A DNA stretch of 64,000 nt, taken from Tyto alba (taxonomy: Eukaryota; Chordata; Aves; Strigiformes; Tytonidae). The notes beneath the pieces are model-generated. The model saw only the letters and a list, made by a program, of their open reading frames with translations. It had not been told where the DNA came from and ran no database searches. Shown one piece after another: positions 25,601 to 35,654 of this stretch. A program made the translations under genes and the position numbers. Position 1 is the stretch's first letter, and every line of letters starts with the position of its first letter. The stretch lies in assembly GCF_018691265.1 (NCBI RefSeq), contig NW_024881295.1, forward strand, positions 21,070,243 through 21,134,242, in the 5' to 3' direction.

Positions 25601-28600
25601 ATAACATAATCCTGTTAAGGTATTTCTCCACCCTGTTGGAGGCGTCACCTCTCCTAATCAAAGACCAGAAGAGACTTTTGTGACCCTCAGCAGTCGATTT
25701 GGTGGTCGCGAACAGGGCCCCGGATGAGGATCAGTAGGGGGGAGGTTAATGTGCACCAGCTACTGCCAAAGCTTTTCTCCACTGCTCTGCAAGGCTCAGA
25801 ATCCTGACTTCTGGCACGTGCCAGAAACACGACTGTCTTTCAGCCAGAGCCCCTCTGGCCTGATCCCTTTTGTACCAGTTTGGACCCCTCCAGGCAGAAG
25901 TACTGCCAGTTTTTAGGTCATTTGAAGATGTAGAGAAACCCATCAAGGGATCAGAAATTACTCTGCTTAAGAGTTCTTTCTTTAGTTCTTTTCGTTAGTA
26001 AAGAACTCGCCCAGAGTTTTTGTATTTTTCCTCAAACTTCAGTTGCAACTTAAAATCTTACACTGTAAGTTCATGACCCTGACCTATTCTTCTCCTTATC
26101 GGGTCTGGACTATGATTGTATTTCTTGTTATTTCTAGAGTCCTCAGGAGGAGATGGCTCATGCTATGGTTGATCCTGCTGTCAACACAGACAGCTGGGTA
26201 ACAGAGGCAGCCCACGAGGAAGAAGCAGACAGCAGACAGCAGGATGCTGAAACTGAGGCTCATGTTAAACACGAATACGGTATTGAAATTGTAGCTGTTT
26301 TATCCAAACATAAGACTTGCCACATAACATTAGCACAGCCAGCCATCCTGCCTAAGATCTGTTGCCATAGTTCTTGATGTTTCAGAAGAAAATGCCATAA
26401 TGCCGTGCTGTGCACCCAGACACCATAATGTGGTATCATTATATGTAGGTATTAATGGCAGTATGGCTTTAGAAGTGGTTCATCTTCTCAATGTGAAAAT
26501 ATTTTCAGGTGGAAGTTGGGTTTTTTTTTTTTTGCTTTTACAGCTACTGCAGTCGCAGCTTTGGGGTTTTCTGAACCTTTATCGTAATGCTCGCTATAAA
26601 TATTATTTATTATAAAATTTCCTTACGTTAAAAAACAAATCTGTAACATTAACGATGGCTGCCTGTAGCAAAACGATTTCACCAGGACTGTCCTGCAGAA
26701 CACTCCTTCTCTTATCTGTGCTGAAAATGATTGCTTTATAATGTCATTGAGTCAACTTTTTTTCCCTTATCATCCAAAAGGGGCTGGATCATGATTCTAA
26801 TCAAATTGTTGCTGTTCTCATTTAAGCTAGTTTTGTGACAATTGCAGGCATTTAAGTGTGGATTCGGAAAGCCAAAAGCTTTCTCTAAGTGTTACTGCTT
26901 TGCTTTGTGCCGCTGCTGGTAGAGGAGAATGAAAAGTCAAACAGGAGTGCACGTTTCCTGCCAGCTGGTGTTCCAGCATCACTCCACGCAACAACTGCCA
27001 CTCAGGTTCACGCTGCCTTTAGCAGAAAGGTGCAAGCAAAATTCTGCTCATGTTCTCAGTTACCCAAAAGCTGTGTTAGCACAGTGTTGTGCCCAGGCTA
27101 ATTTCTCCTCTCTCTCAGCAGGCTGTATAGCTCAGGCTTTGCCCTCTCAAGAAATTTATCATTTTCGCTCGTCTCAGAGCACTGGCAGAAACAGCTCATG
27201 TCTGTCTGTGAAATACCATGTAAACAGCCCCTTAGCCTGAGCAGATGTAAGTGCAGTCAGTGATAGTGTGTTATGAGGCAAAACTTCTGCCTGACTACAG
27301 TGGCATGCTTTTTTTTTTTGAAAGCTGGGACCTGTTTTGTGGAGACCAAAAAACGTCCCACTTCTTCAGAGGAAAATGTTTGTATTAAGTTATAAAAGTC
27401 CTGCTTGAATATATTTCATATGAAAATACTTTTTTTTTTTTTTTTTTAATTTGCTTTCTTTTTATAAGTTGTCTATAACCTTTTATGTCTCTGCCCTCAT
27501 TTATCTGAAAGGTCTTTTTAAGTCCAGAGTGGCAGAAGCTCCAATCCAGCATTCCAAAAGGAGCCCTTCCCTGGGAACCAGTGCTTTGGTTCCTTTCAGG
27601 CACCAAAGCTTATTTGACCGAGTGAATCAATCACTGGAGAAAGACAGCCTGACCATCAAATCAGCTCTACGTGTACAGAGATCACACAGTACCTCCAATG
27701 TGCAGGCTAGGAGATCCACAAATCTCAATCTTCTAAAAGACAAAAGTATTACAGTAAGTGTTTGGTCCAAACTCGATTTAGCTATTAGGATGAAGCCGTT
27801 TGTCTATGTCATGTGAGCTCATACTCGCCTTTAATCTCTTTCTCAAAGGTTTTTACTGCAACAAAAATTATGCCTATGCAGAATAATGGCTGTGCATAAA
27901 TAGAAACATAAGGTTTCCACTTGGGCATCAGTGCTGTGCAGGAACATGGCACTTCTGGTATTTTCACTCAGCACCCTTGATAGAGTTTTTTATTTTAGAT
28001 TAATCTTTTCTAAATAAACTTCTCAGCCAGCTCTACTAGACAGCAACAAAATTATTCCTCTTTTACAGATACTGAAAGAAAAAAAGAGGGAAGTCTAGGT
28101 AGCCAGCTGAATCCCATAGCAGGGGGCACATATCACAGCTGGGGTGGAACTTCCAAGTCTCTTAACCCTCAGGCCAGTCCTTCACCTGGTGTAAAACACC
28201 ATTTGTTCACCTCCCACCTATGAAGCACCTGTGATTCTTTCTTTGATCTCTCCCTCTGTATGTCCTTAAACACAAACCACCCACGAGGTACAGTTTTCGC
28301 ACCGAACACTGGACAGCAGCGGGGTTTGCTGTCCCTAGGAAGCCATACGGATCAACATGCTGAGAGAAATCAGTCAAAATGCTACAGAAGACTGGCAGGG
28401 ACTTCATCTGAAGGTCCTGTAGTGTTTTCCAGCTTGTGGTATTAGAGATGTCCTCGGGAAAGAGCTGGAAGGAGACATTCTGTTAGCAGAGGAAGAGCTA
28501 GTGGCAGGAACACGCTAACTGCAGCTGGGACTAGGAGGAGGGAGAATGCATTTGAGAGAGCAGAATATTTTGTGGAAACTCTGTTCCAGCCTCAAACAGC

Positions 28601-31011
28601 CCTAGCGATGTAAACTGGAATGCATGTCTCAGTTTTGGTGAGGTTTCCTTGCTCCTTCCCTCATATGGGACACCGTAAGGAGTGCAAAATAAATAAATAT
28701 TGCACTGTGTCTGTGAAGAGAAGCCCTGAAGTAGCCTCCTTCATCCCTCTGCACAGCACAGTGCATTTAAAAATGCAAATTAGGAGCACTGCCCAGCATT
28801 GAAATGCAGCTACTACAGAAGAAAACACAAAGACTCTTGACTGTGGGTAGAAATCTCAAACGACAAGAACTGAAGAGTTAGTACACCTGCACAGAACTCC
28901 AGGAAGATTTTGAGTTTGGCCAGACGGAGGCAGATATTTCTAATAAAATCTGGTAAGGAATCTGTAATACGATTTGTGGTCAGAACTTCTATTTTCCATC
29001 CAGTCCAGAAGCTGACACAAAGACTGGACAGTTTTAAGCACTGGCTCAACACTGCAGCAACGAGAAGAGTACAGCCTACTGACCTATAAAGAACTTTTAA
29101 AATATTTGGATCTTCAGGCATCCCTTTGTTGGTTAAGACTAATCTTTTGTACAGGTTTTAGCATCCTACTCAGTGTTTTCACAGATGGGAAGCAACACTA
29201 TGGTATTCATGAGCCAGGGTGGCTTCCAGATCTGAGGGTTGACATTAGATGACTGAACTGTTCTGGTTTTGCAGGTCTACAGTTTGCATTAGAAAAAATC
29301 AGTATGATCAGATTAAGGGTTCAGTTTGGGTTTGGTTTTGTTTTGTTTTGTTTTGTTTTTTTTTCTCTTAGAAATCAATCCTTACTGGTGCATCTCAGGA
29401 GAGATGGAATGAGATGGACTTCAACGGAGCCAAGATTGAGCACAAAAGGTGGCAAGAGGAACAGAGGCAGCTGAAGAGGGAGCAGCAGCAAGAGGCAGAT
29501 GGCATCCGACGCCAGCTGCGCAGGGAGAACCAGAGGTATTACCTAGGAGCTAACTAGTGTCACAGAAAATGTTGAAAGGCTGGTAATATCTCCTGCCTGG
29601 TGCGCTCATTCAGTCCCTGAGCATCACGTGTTGTGCCTCACACTAGTAGTCTCCACAGAGTGGTCGTGGTGGTTTGCTAATTGATGCCTGAGGTATGGTC
29701 AGGTGGGGACACAGGGACCCACAGCCTTCAGCAATCCCTCCAAGGGCAAAGTCCCTTCAGTCTCATCCTCGGACCCAAAGTCCTTTTGCCTCCCAAACCT
29801 CTGTTCCCTGGCCCCACAGCCCACTTAAGCTTAGCAGGTCTTTGCCCCCATGACCCACCTCCTTCCATCTCTTCTCTTGTTCCTGTGGCTCCACCACCAA
29901 TACACACAGGCGCCAGTCCTACAGCCCTGTCTGCACAGTCAGTCCATCCATTTCCTTGGTTCCTGGACTTCAGGGCCAAGAACATACCCCTGCACCTGGT
30001 GAAGCAGTCAGGTGAACAGGTGACTGTAGTTAACTGACATCAGGCACCAGCCCAGTTGGGGGTTTTGCCACCTCTGTTTAGCACACAGGCTTAACTCATA
30101 AACTAACAAAGTCTTGGAATATTAACTGAGCACAGATTGCTAGGATATCTGCTTTGTGTCTTAGACACTGTCTTTTATTGCTCTTTCTTTCTGAGAAATT
30201 TGAGAAATTTTGTTTTGGAAACAGGCAGCCATTGCATCAGAGAACATTGCAAGGGCTGGAGAAACAGCTGGAGCACAAAGACCAAGCTTTGCAGCACATG
30301 GCACTGCTCCAGGCTGCTGGGGCAGAGAGGAGCAGGAAGGGATCCTCCTTGCCAGAGGAGGGGAAGAAGGCAAGTCAGAGGCTGCGGTTTGTAAAGACAC
30401 AGCATTTGCAGAGAGAGTTGTTGCAGGCAGAACGCAACGAAAGACACTTTGAACAAGAGAAAGAAAAGCTGGTAAGGGCAATTTCAGAAATGTTTTTCCT
30501 GTACTACTGTGTTTCCAGCAGTGGCACCATTCAGAGTACTTGTCTTTCACCTGTTTCATATCCAGTATAATTTAGAGATACATAAATGAAGGGTGACATT
30601 GACACGTATAAAGATAAACGATGGGAAATTAAATTCTCCCTCTCTGTAGTAGAAAGAGCCTTTCTGCATGAAAGGAATGAATTTCCATAGATTATACCCA
30701 TTTCTGACTTCTGCCGGTGATAGCTGTGGATGAAATTCAGCATGAAAGCTGGCTGTGCAATTGTAAATGTCTTTATTTTTATGTAGGATTTTCTCAGGAG
30801 CAGAATGCAGTCCCGGCAGGAAATGTTGGAACAAGAATCACGGGACCAGAACAGGCAACAAAACCAGCACCGGGCTGCCAGAGGGAGAGTGTTCCAGAGC
30901 AGAGACCGCTCACACCAAAAAATGGAAAAAGAAGGCCAAAAACTCGGTGACCTCCAGCAGTACCTCAGAGAACAGAATCTTTTGATGCTCCGGGCATCCC
31001 TGCTAGCGTAG
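22455..31011 (+). CDS. Uncharacterised DUF4537/C11orf16-like protein with C-terminal coiled coil, eight exons (5' end incomplete)
   Basis: Exons 22455-22688, 23817-24045, 24637-25205, 26138-26279, 27512-27753, 29372-29535, 30225-30471 and 30787-31011 chain with matching phases into 683 residues. Residues 55-95 (GARVLARREADGYYYLGHLA... ...FLIEFD) and 123-175 (GDRVLAPWEAQAERFGPGTV... ...VLVNFWNGQTKEV) look like two Tudor-like barrels of the DUF4537 family, known to me from C11orf16 and VWA3B. A Cys-rich patch follows (239-258), then an acidic/basic low-complexity region (290-325), then a Gln/Glu/Arg-rich coiled coil from about 485 to the end. There is no signal peptide or membrane segment. The molecular function is unknown to me. 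The N-terminus is unresolved, and the gene might be a C11orf16 orthologue or a separate paralogue. Confidence 0.85.
23817..24045 (+). CDS. DUF4537-type gene, exon B
   Basis: Acceptor cttgtag, donor TTTAG|GTATGA, 229 bases. It encodes GSREHFLIEFDKSRALKGKV to GDRVLAPWEAQAERFGPGTV, the core of the DUF4537 region. It ends one base into a codon that exon C completes. Confidence 0.9.
24637..25205 (+). CDS. DUF4537-type gene, exon C
   Basis: Acceptor atatgcacag, donor AAGAAG|GTAAAA, 569 bases. It encodes VLVNFWNGQTKEV, which closes the second Tudor-like unit, then the Cys-rich patch at 24888-24947 and a Lys/Glu-rich stretch (GEEEKKEEKR). Confidence 0.9.
26138..26279 (+). CDS. DUF4537-type gene, exon D
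   Basis: Acceptor tttctag, donor AATACG|GTATTG. It encodes SPQEEMAHAMVDP to EEADSRQQDAETEAHVKHEY, an acidic polar linker. Confidence 0.8.
27512..27753 (+). CDS. DUF4537-type gene, exon E
   Basis: Acceptor tatctgaaag, donor ATTACA|GTAAGT. It encodes LFKSRVAEAPIQHSKRSPSL to STNLNLLKDKSIT, a basic Ser-rich linker. Confidence 0.85.
29372..29535 (+). CDS. DUF4537-type gene, exon F
   Basis: The acceptor follows a (GTTTT)n-derived pyrimidine tract and ctcttag; the donor is CCAGAG|GTATTA. It encodes KSILTGASQERWNEMDFNG then KRWQEEQRQLKREQQQE, the start of the coiled coil. Confidence 0.88.
30225..30471 (+). CDS. DUF4537-type gene, exon G
   Basis: Acceptor ggaaacag, donor AAGCTG|GTAAGG. It encodes QPLHQRTLQGLEKQLEHKDQ to NERHFEQEKEKL, continuing the coiled coil with heptad-like Leu spacing. 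Confidence 0.88.
30787..31011 (+). CDS. DUF4537-type gene, last exon with stop
   Basis: Acceptor tttttatgtag. 74 codons plus TAG at 31009-31011. It encodes DFLRSRMQSRQEMLEQESRD to LREQNLLMLRASLLA. Confidence 0.88.
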   Translation, partial: DFLRSRMQSRQEMLEQESRDQNRQQNQHRAARGRVFQSRDRSHQKMEKEGQKLGDLQQYLREQNLLMLRASLLA

Positions 31012-34000
31012 GAAGCTGCAGAGTGGCTAAGCAGGCCCTTGAGCAGTTCACAGACCTGCTCTGTATCCTGTAGGCGTGAGTCACTGAGTGCTTGAGTGCA
31101 GTTGTGACAAGTGGAATGATGAGTCCTGGAGACATCTTCAATCTCCTTCTCATCGCAACCAGGCTGCATTTTCACTGCTCCATCCTTTACGTACCTTTCT
31201 TTCTGGAGTTACTGCTCCAGAGAGCCCACCTCTGTCGAACTGTTCTTCTGTGACCCTGCTACCAAGAGCTACCTCGGTGTTTCATATCTATTGAATAACA
31301 TTTAATATCACAGCCACAGTGCTGAGTTTTTGCTCCCAAGGCATCTGAAGGGGGCAGCTCTTTCCCTAGGACTCACTCCAAGGAGTCAGCTCTCACAGTG
31401 CTGGGTGTTGTAGTCTGAGGCTGGTGAAAGTGTCATAGGGCAACCCAGAGCGGAGCAACAGAGGACCTAGGAGTTAGTTACAGAAGTGACTGGAAGGGCA
31501 CAAGATCCAGAGCCTGGCAGAGGGGCGTCAGCTTGTAGCTGCTTGCAAGATGCAAATGAAAGCAAGCAGCTAGTTAAGTGAGGGCATGGGCCATACACTA
31601 AAGGAGGAGGCGAAGAACAAGAATGAAGGTCAGGAGAAATGCCCTGGGAAGGAGTGCCTCAAGTAAAGTGGTGCAAGCCCAGGCACAGGTTTATGTCCTG
31701 CTGATACAAGCCTGCAGGGAAGTAAAATACGGGCCTGAAAAGGCTTCTGCTGCTGAATACTGGGAACCTTCTGCCCTGCTGTGTTTCTTCCAGAGCAGCA
31801 CCAGAAGAGTGTATTTCTTTAGGGTCAAGTACCACATAAAATAGGACGTGTACTTATGTTAGGCTGTCACATGGCTTACTTGATACGTTAACGTTACATT
31901 AAATAGGGGGAAAGAGAGCTGAATACCAGCTGGATGTTAAAAAACCCCCAAACCTGCAGCACTGAAAATGTACACGCTAAAATAACAATGTAAATTATCC
32001 ACTGCATTTCCATTATTGACAACTGACTCTTCCAAGTCAGTCAAGATCCACAGGGAAGAAGTCCCCATATATACGAGACAGTTGTGCTACTTCCTGCCAA
32101 AACTGCTGTAGGGGACAGAGCAGGGACCCAGTGACACGAGAGGTGCTTCAGAAAACCTGGTAAGACAACTTGGAACCCTCCAGCTTGCGCTGCAGGTAAG
32201 TGTAGCTTTTCTGCTGTCAGAGCGTACGTACTGCTCGGAATACCCAGGCCACTCCCCTGGAGGAGGAATGACTGAGAGAAGCCCAAAATGCAAAAAGGAA
32301 GATTTTTGATTTTGGTGACAAGTCGCCCTTTCTAGGCACTGTGATGAGAAAAACATCTGTTCTGTGAACTACCTGTCTTCGGAGAAGCACCAAACCCAAC
32401 AGTGGGCTTGGGGGCTCTGTTTTGCCTACAATGACGCTTGCAGGCTGGCAGTCTCTAAAACCAGGCAATCTTCCCATCAGAAAGATACTCGGATATCTTT
32501 GCAGGTAGGGCGCCTGGTCGGAATAACCAGACTTTTTGTTCACCACGAATAAACGAGGGGAATGCTACCAAGGCAAATGAATCGATAAACTGACAGTTAA
32601 CAAATGGTGTATGAATCCAAGGGAGCCAGCAGCGCTGTAGGAAAAAGAGTTCCCTGTTCAGGCTGTCGGGTAAAACGTGGTTACCACCTGGAGTCCGCAA
32701 TGCAACTTGCTCACGACTGTCCAGGTGCGTTTCTGACTTTCCTTAGTGAAGCACGGGGCATCAGCCACACCTGGGGACAAGCTACCAGCCTCTCCCCTTC
32801 CCTGAAAGGGCACAGCAAGGCACTTCAAGAGACAATTTTCTGCAACGGGAAAGGAGAGAAGGTTGAATGCATTGTCCTTGGATGAGTGAAGGTGCCTTCA
32901 TTCACACAGAGGAGGAGGAGGTTATGCTTGTCACATCTTCACCAGAGGCACAAAATACAGCTGCTGTGTCACAGAGGATGCTATTATCAGCTTTGAGTAG
33001 CTGGAAACGTAGCTGCTGTTCTCATGTGGGGATTTAGGAAAGGAGAATGGACACGGCCCAATTTATTTGCTGGAGCAGTCAGAGCTATATTTAAGGATGT
33101 CCTTATTTTACACAAAATTATGTTAAAATATATATAATACTTGCAATACCTTAAGTAACACCTAAAACCAAACTAGATACAAAATTTAAAAGTTGTTGCC
33201 TGACATTCTGGGTCCACTTAGAAATACTTTACACGTTTTCTGGCACATCACTCAGCAAAAAGCCTAAGTAAAGTATTACAGAAATTCACCCTTTTTACAG
33301 GAACACAGCACCAGTGACAAGAGCAGTTTCTAAAAACCAATCTAAAAATTAAGAAAACTTTTAGAAGGGAGCCTCTTTGAAATTCTGCCAAATCTTTCGA
33401 ATGGCCAGCAGTTTCTTAGCAATAAATCGCAGGCTGTGTTCCTCCAGAGATAACTGAGAGGCTGTCTTCAGCTTTCCCCAAAGAGGCAGTTAAACTTAAG
33501 TCTCCCATCCAGATGTTTACAAACTATTCTAAGCTAAATAATTCAATTTAAAAATTACAAACTATTCTAATAGCTAAAAGTGGTATTCTTAACTTTAGGA
33601 TCCATAATATACATGAACCTTCCTGAGATTTTTGATTAAAAAAAAAAAAAAAAAAACACAAACCAGGGAAGGGAAGGAAAGATGACCCTACATATAAGGG
33701 GAAGGCTTTGCCATTTTGTTTGTTTAAATTCAGGTCTGAGAAAATTCTAACTTGCTGCCTATATGGAAACTACATGTGGAACACAGTTTTTTCATTTCAG
33801 ACATGAAATTCTATTTTTTGGGTTAAGCTCTGTTTAGCCTCTGGAAAAGTTGGCTGAAACTTGCTCAGCAAATTGTGCCCAAGACCTACCTAACTGCTGG
33901 ACTCAGCCCAGGCCTTGGAGGGCTGTGCCTGCCGCCCCCTCTGCCCCCCCAGCTCGATGGAAACGGGAGGGAGCAGGCACAGTCCTGAGGGAGAGCTAGC

Positions 34001-34976
34001 GCAGGCAGCCCGGGGAGATTCTTCTTTAATGTAAAGTTTTGAGGCTTGCTTGCTTTTCTTCTTTTTTGAGTTCTTTTACACAAAATCACCTGCTTAGGTA
34101 GAACAGTGTACCTAGTTATAAGTCTAACTAGACTCAGAGAAACAAGCCTAAAACTTAATAGACTCTAACTGCTGCTTTCATCCTTCAGCATTTGGAAATG
34201 GATATGTAATGATTAAAGGAAAGTACATGAAATATTGAGCAGAGTGTAAACTTATGTTTCAGACTTCAGTCATATATCATTAATCATTATTTTATAGTCG
34301 CCATAAACCAGGAGATTGTCTGCTTATGTACTTTCTCTTCATTGCTTAACCATCTGAAAACAGACCACTGCAGCCACCCTGTGCTGCTGCAGTTTCACAT
34401 ACAGTATATCTGGGAATATATCTAGTATTACAGTTTTTCCAGTCATTCATAGACTGTGTTTCTCACTATTAAAATACAGCCATAAAATAATTTTAATACT
34501 ACTAATAAAATAACTGGTGGTAAAAGCCATGTATGATCTAGCTCTTCTGCTGGCTTCATTTAATTTTAAACATTCACAATCTATTTTCTATCCATTAGGA
34601 AAATGCTTTGACTCCTCGTTCTGCAAACTCCTGGAAACAAAACTCAAGCACTTGCATATTAGTTAAGGATTTGAGTTGACTAGCATGAGACTAGGGAGTG
34701 GGGTGGAAGGTGGTAGGAAGGAAGTACACAGAACAAAACCTTTTTTTTTTTAATGTTCAAAAGAAACTAAGACCAGTACAAATATTCCCCAAAGTTGTTT
34801 TTATTATGGAATTAGATTTTATGCTTAGGCAAATATTTTCTTTTGCTGTTTATAATCCAAACTTCTATAGTATTGTGCTAGAATATGGAAGTTTGAAAAA
34901 TCAGATTGACTTGTCTGTTTTTATCATCCAAAATGACTAACAGACCACTCCATGCAGGACATCAGGACACTTCTAC
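31012..34976 (+). other. Non-coding stretch after the DUF4537-type gene
   Basis: No supported exon on either strand. It contains an A18-type run near 33636-33654 and a GC-richer patch at 33895-34020. Some of it is likely 3' UTR. The first AATAAA after the stop is at 32547-32552, and a stronger-looking one is at 34977-34982. Confidence 0.6.
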
Positions 34977-34982
34977 AATAAA
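34977..34982 (+). terminator. Candidate + strand polyadenylation signal AATAAA
   Basis: Located 26 bases from the ADCK2 AATAAA on the opposite strand. If used by the DUF4537-type gene, its 3' UTR would be about 4 kb. Confidence 0.35.
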
Positions 34983-35007
34983 AATAGAAGTTAAAAGTAC
35001 AAAAGGG

Positions 35008-35013
35008 TTTATT
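35008..35013 (-). terminator. ADCK2: ADCK2 polyadenylation signal AATAAA
   Basis: AATAAA on the - strand followed by a U/GU-rich stretch (CCCTTTTGTACTTTTAAC). It gives a 3' UTR of about 0.5 kb. Confidence 0.75.
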
Positions 35014-35510
35014 GGTTTTTTTTTTTCAGCCTGAATGAGTTGCTCAGGTAGTGTCAGGACATCATTTCTCATACCACAGCGACAGGTAAGTCAGTAAATT
35101 AACTTTAAATATTTAACCTGGTATATTTCAAAACAGGCTTGATCAATGAATGTCTTTAAAAAGACTTTTAGATAAGTCAGACTTCTTTTCTTATTAGGCT
35201 GCAGTGGTCTCGTGCACCTAAACTACATGGTATGTCAGTTTAAAAGCTACCAGAGCACATTAGCTTATAGAATTGTGTAATGAGTCCAAACTCTCCAACT
35301 GTGCAAAGTCCTCCTGGTTTCTGGAACAGCCCTTCTAACCATCCCATGCCTGGTGCTTGGCTGAAACGACTGATGGCAACATTAATGGAGAGTGACCACT
35401 GCATGGCATTTCCCCGAGATACACGTGACTTCTCACCTTCAGCTTCTTTCTCTGTCAGCTCAGACGGCACAGGTAACCCTGCACGGTGAGAGGGCAGCAG
35501 CCACGAGAGT

Positions 35511-35654
35511 CTATTTGAGGACAGAAGCTGCAGTTTTGATGAGCAGTGGTTTAGCTGCCTCTAGGATGTCCAGTTCAGGGTCCAGTGAACGACCAAGGCC
35601 TTCCAGAACCATGATGGCAAAGATAATGGAAGCAAAATTGCTCTCGAGCTTCAC
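35511..35654 (-). CDS. ADCK2: ADCK2 exon 8 with stop
   Basis: 47 codons, VKLESNFASIIFAIMVLEGL to KTAASVLK, then TAG at 35513-35511. Confidence 0.96.
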   Translation of the reverse strand: MKLESNFASIIFAIMVLEGLGRSLDPELDILEAAKPLLIKTAASVLK

